Positions 3,969 to 6,902 of a DNA stretch of 6,902 bases are shown here, piece by piece. Numbering within the stretch: the stretch's first letter is position 1; every line of letters starts with the position of its first letter. Made by a program: the position numbers and the translations under genes. The stretch comes from Phycisphaerales bacterium UBA2218 (GTDB lineage: Bacteria > Planctomycetota > Phycisphaerae > Sedimentisphaerales > Anaerobacaceae), in the NCBI GenBank assembly GCA_002327785.1, contig DCUI01000281.1, positions 11,530 to 18,431 of the forward strand. The letters are read 5' to 3'. Below the pieces are notes generated by a model, which saw only the letters and a program-made list of their open reading frames with translations, was not told where the DNA came from and ran no database searches.

Positions 3969-6902
3969 TCAGCTTCCCACAAGCTGCTTGGGACGGCTGA
4001 AGATCACGTACAGACAGGGCATCATGAACAGGGCCACGAGAATCTCCATTCCCAGACCGCCGATCGCGCCGGCTGCCATCGGCTGGAGCATGTCGCCGCC
4101 TTCTTCGAGGGCCAATGCCAGCGGGACGAAGCCTACAAGCGTGGTGACCGTGGTCATCACACGCGGCCGCAGACGGATCTTTGCGGCTTTCAACACGGCA
4201 TCAAATGGCGAGAGGCCCTCGTTCATCTGAAGCTCCCCAGCGAAGGTCAGCAGCAGAACCCCATCGTTGACCGTGGCCGCCACGACGACCAGGACCCCGA
4301 TGATAACGGTCGCTCCCAGTGGCAAACCCGAGGCGAACATGATGAACACCAGGCCCGTCAGGCAGACGGGCACGCTGCCCAGGATCAGGGCCGGCAGCTT
4401 GAGACTGTTGAACTGAACCGCCAGCACGATGAAGGAAAAGAACACCGCGAAGGCGAGGATGCCCACGATGGTCTGCTTCATATCCGCCATCGCCTGGACC
4501 TGCCCGCCGTAGGCCAGCTCATAGCCCACCGGCCGATCCTTGCGGGCCAACGCCTCCTGGAGTTCCGCCAAAGCCGTACCGACGCTGACCCCGGCGGCAT
4601 CGCCGCGCACGATGACCTGCTTGATCTGGTCCTCGCGAACGATCTCCACGGGGCCGACGGCCGATGTCACCTCGGCCACGTCCCGGATACGCAGGTATCC
4701 ACCCTGGCCGCAGTTCAGCGACAGGTTCTCCACGTCCTGGCGGCACGTGATCTTGCTCTCCGGGATCATCACGCGAATGTTGTAGTACTCATCGCCCTCG
4801 CGGTAGCGCGTGGCCACCGTGCCGGTGATCAGCGACCGCATCGTCTCGGCAATATCGCTGATGGATACGCCCAGTTCCGCCGCCCGCGCCCGGTCGATCC
4901 GCACCTGGTATTCCGGCTTGGTCATGTCCATCGAGACGTAGACATTGATGAAATGAGTCAATTCGTTCATCGCCGCGGCGGTCTGGCGGGCCTGCTCGTA
5001 CAGGGTCTCGATGTCGGGTCCCTTGATCTTGACCTCGATGTCGGCCTCGCCCAGACTGCGGATGCCCTTGACCTTCATCTGCATTACCATCGCATTGCCG
5101 CCGGGCACAGGGACTCTGGCGACGATGGGCCGCAGGTGCTCGATGTACTGCTTGGTCGTGAGTTCTCGTCGGCTGCGGGGGACGAGTTGGATATCGATCT
5201 GACCCTCGTTGGCGATTTCATAGGTGTACAGACCCATCACCTTGCCGCCTGCGAGCGTGAAGGCGCTGACGATCCGCTCATCGTCGGCGATCTGCTGCTC
5301 GATCTGACGCAGGATACGGTCGGTCTCGGCCAGCGCGGCGCCGGTGGGGAGCTTGACCTTGACCATGACCCGGCCATCGTCCATCTGCGGGAGAAATTCG
5401 CCGCCCAGCCTTCCCATCAGGAGTCCGCCGGCCACGACAATGGCGGCGAAAACCAAGACCACGATCCAGCGGCCCCGAAGGGACCACTTCAGCGCCCAGC
5501 CATAGCCGTCCGTGACACGATCGAAGATACGCTCAAATCGAGTCTGCTTGCGTTGCCCGAAGGGACGCGGACCCAGGATCGTCGCGGCGACCATGGGCGT
5601 GACGGAGACGGCCACGGCCAGGCTGATGATGACGATCCCCGCAATGACCAGGATCAACTCGCGAAAGAGCAAGCTGGTCAGACCCGGCACCAGCAGGAAC
5701 GGCACGAACAGCGCCAGGAAGGACAGCGTTCCGGCCACGAGGGCCGGCCCGATCTCGGACGTGGCAGCCACGGCCACCGTATCCGTTGGCTCCTCCGGCC
5801 GCTCGTGGCGCCGCCGGGTGATGCCTTCAATGACGACGATGGAGTTGTCTAATAACACGCCGATTGCTATGACCAGCCCGCCCAGGGAAAAGATGTTGAG
5901 CGAAAAACCCGCCATCTTCATCAGCCCGAAGTTTAGGATCAGCGTGATGGGCAAGGCCAGCACCATCACCAGGACCTGCTTCCAGGAGCCGAGGAACAGG
6001 TAGATGATCAAGATCAGCAGTATGGCCGCCTCGACAGCAGCCTTCTGTACCCCATTCAGGGCCGCGTTGACGTAATCGGCCTGGTTCTCCACCATACCCA
6101 GCCGAATGCCCTGCGGCAGGGCCGGCTCAAGCTCCTGGATTCGTCGACTGACCGCCTCGGCGACCGCCACCGTGTTGGCATTGGCCTGCTTGAGCACGCT
6201 GAGTTTGACACAGGCATTGCCGTCCAATCGCGTGATGACGCGGGCTTCCTCGCTGGCGTCCTGGACCTGGGCCACATCACGCAGATACAACTTGGCTTGG
6301 TCACTGCGAGCCAGAACAACGTCGCGGATTTCATCGAGGCTGCGATACTCGCCCATCGTGCGAGCGATGATCTCTCTCGGACCGGTCGTTACCCGCCCGC
6401 CAAACTGTTCGATGTTCTCCTCGCGCAACCGGTTCAGAACGGCCGGCAACGTCAGGCCGTACTTCTCCAAGGCCATTGGGTCCAGATGGACGCGGATTTC
6501 CCGCTTGAGCCCGCCCACGATCTCGGTCCCCGCCACGCCCGGCACGGCCAGGAGTTGATCCTGGAGCCATTCATCCACCCACATCCGCAGCTTGACCAAA
6601 TCCCACTGATCGCTCCGGACGGTCATCTGCACCACGGGGAGCTGGGACGGATCGGCCTTGAAGACGACCGGCGCATCGATGTCCTTGGGCAGTTCCCGCG
6701 CGGCACGGGCCATGGCCGCCAAGGCATCCTGATAGGCCACATCCACATTCACGCCGTACTTGAAATTGGCATGGAGGGTGTACATACCCTCGATGGATGA
6801 GGATTCGAGGTAGTCCAGATCGTCCACCATGGCCATCTGTCGTTCGATGGGGTCGGCGATGCTTTTGTCGATCTCCTCCGGCGTCGCCCCGCGCCACCAG
6901 AT
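3969..6902 (-). CDS. RND-family efflux transporter permease subunit (N-terminus outside window)
   Basis: An inner-membrane, proton-driven exporter that would work with a periplasmic adaptor and an outer-membrane channel; neither is in the window. The frame is open to the right edge, giving 977 visible residues. The first ones (RGATPEEIDKSIADPIERQM) align with about residue 50 of AcrB-type pumps, so only TM1 and its flank are missing. An internal ATG at 6836 is not the true start. Visible numbering: first periplasmic porter region about 10-285; TM2-TM6 about 288-442; TM4 with the proton-relay Asp352 in GVLLDNSIVVIEG; TM7 about 477-497; the family motif EFLPQMDDGRVMVKVKLPTG at 502-521; second porter region to about 800; TM8-TM12 about 810-968; end FSRPKQLVGS. 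TM4 has one Asp followed by Asn, where AcrB has two Asp. TM10 has VNDG (Asn879-Asp880) where AcrB has its Lys. Length and motifs look intact, so it is likely functional. Substrate (drug, lipid, metal or other) cannot be read from the sequence. Confidence 0.93.
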   Translation of the reverse strand: MWWRGATPEEIDKSIADPIERQMAMVDDLDYLESSSIEGMYTLHANFKYGVNVDVAYQDALAAMARAARELPKDIDAPVVFKADPSQLPVVQMTVRSDQWDLVKLRMWVDEWLQDQLLAVPGVAGTEIVGGLKREIRVHLDPMALEKYGLTLPAVLNRLREENIEQFGGRVTTGPREIIARTMGEYRSLDEIRDVVLARSDQAKLYLRDVAQVQDASEEARVITRLDGNACVKLSVLKQANANTVAVAEAVSRRIQELEPALPQGIRLGMVENQADYVNAALNGVQKAAVEAAILLILIIYLFLGSWKQVLVMVLALPITLILNFGLMKMAGFSLNIFSLGGLVIAIGVLLDNSIVVIEGITRRRHERPEEPTDTVAVAATSEIGPALVAGTLSFLALFVPFLLVPGLTSLLFRELILVIAGIVIISLAVAVSVTPMVAATILGPRPFGQRKQTRFERIFDRVTDGYGWALKWSLRGRWIVVLVFAAIVVAGGLLMGRLGGEFLPQMDDGRVMVKVKLPTGAALAETDRILRQIEQQIADDERIVSAFTLAGGKVMGLYTYEIANEGQIDIQLVPRSRRELTTKQYIEHLRPIVARVPVPGGNAMVMQMKVKGIRSLGEADIEVKIKGPDIETLYEQARQTAAAMNELTHFINVYVSMDMTKPEYQVRIDRARAAELGVSISDIAETMRSLITGTVATRYREGDEYYNIRVMIPESKITCRQDVENLSLNCGQGGYLRIRDVAEVTSAVGPVEIVREDQIKQVIVRGDAAGVSVGTALAELQEALARKDRPVGYELAYGGQVQAMADMKQTIVGILAFAVFFSFIVLAVQFNSLKLPALILGSVPVCLTGLVFIMFASGLPLGATVIIGVLVVVAATVNDGVLLLTFAGELQMNEGLSPFDAVLKAAKIRLRPRVMTTVTTLVGFVPLALALEEGGDMLQPMAAGAIGGLGMEILVALFMMPCLYVIFSRPKQLVGS

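Noticed and set aside
3309..5852. Plus-strand open frame of 847 codons opposite the RND gene
   Set aside because: Its middle and end are antisense to a clearly conserved RND transporter and read as His/Asp/Arg-rich sequence without any family pattern, an effect of high GC at third codon positions. Only the part 3582-3830 carries real similarity (NifU-like).
5850..6836. Start of the RND protein at the ATG at 6836
   Set aside because: The frame continues to the window edge with conserved RND residues (RGATPEEIDKSIADPIERQ), and this start would leave out TM1.

Overview
The window is GC-rich, uses good Shine-Dalgarno sites, and looks like a genome fragment of an environmental Gram-negative bacterium. 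A very large secreted glycosidase-like protein of a type I associate with Planctomycetota, Lentisphaerae and related PVC bacteria, an RND exporter, and a short tract of interspersed repeats together suggest that group. No marker gene in the window proves it.

Layout from left to right. (1) Positions 1-105 are probably the last 34 codons of a plus-strand gene that starts outside the window. (2) A 930-residue minus-strand gene (114-2906) follows after 8 bases, tail to tail. It encodes an exported, multidomain TIM-barrel protein of the glycoside hydrolase type, with its own recognisable promoter and ribosome binding site. (3) A 349-base non-coding stretch (2907-3255) holds that promoter, a short hairpin, and a mosaic of low-complexity repeats of a kind common in environmental genomes. 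(4) A plus-strand IS4-like transposase (3256-3636) has an excellent ribosome binding site but keeps only its N-terminal part, with no catalytic domain. (5) Overlapping its tail in another frame is the core of a NifU/IscU-like iron-sulfur scaffold (3582-3830). Its C-terminal part and stop codon are missing, so I read it as a gene remnant next to a mobile-element scar. (6) A minus-strand RND efflux permease (3969-6902) runs off the right edge and lacks only about 45-50 N-terminal residues.

The genes do not form one pathway. The glycosidase-like protein points to polysaccharide breakdown outside the cytoplasm. The RND pump is an inner-membrane exporter whose partners would lie to the right of the window. 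The middle (2907-3968) is a rearranged scar between these two intact neighbours. I see no CRISPR array, tRNA, rRNA, or convincing new defence or signalling system. The points most worth a second look are the unusual domain inserted into the glycosidase barrel and the transposase/NifU junction.
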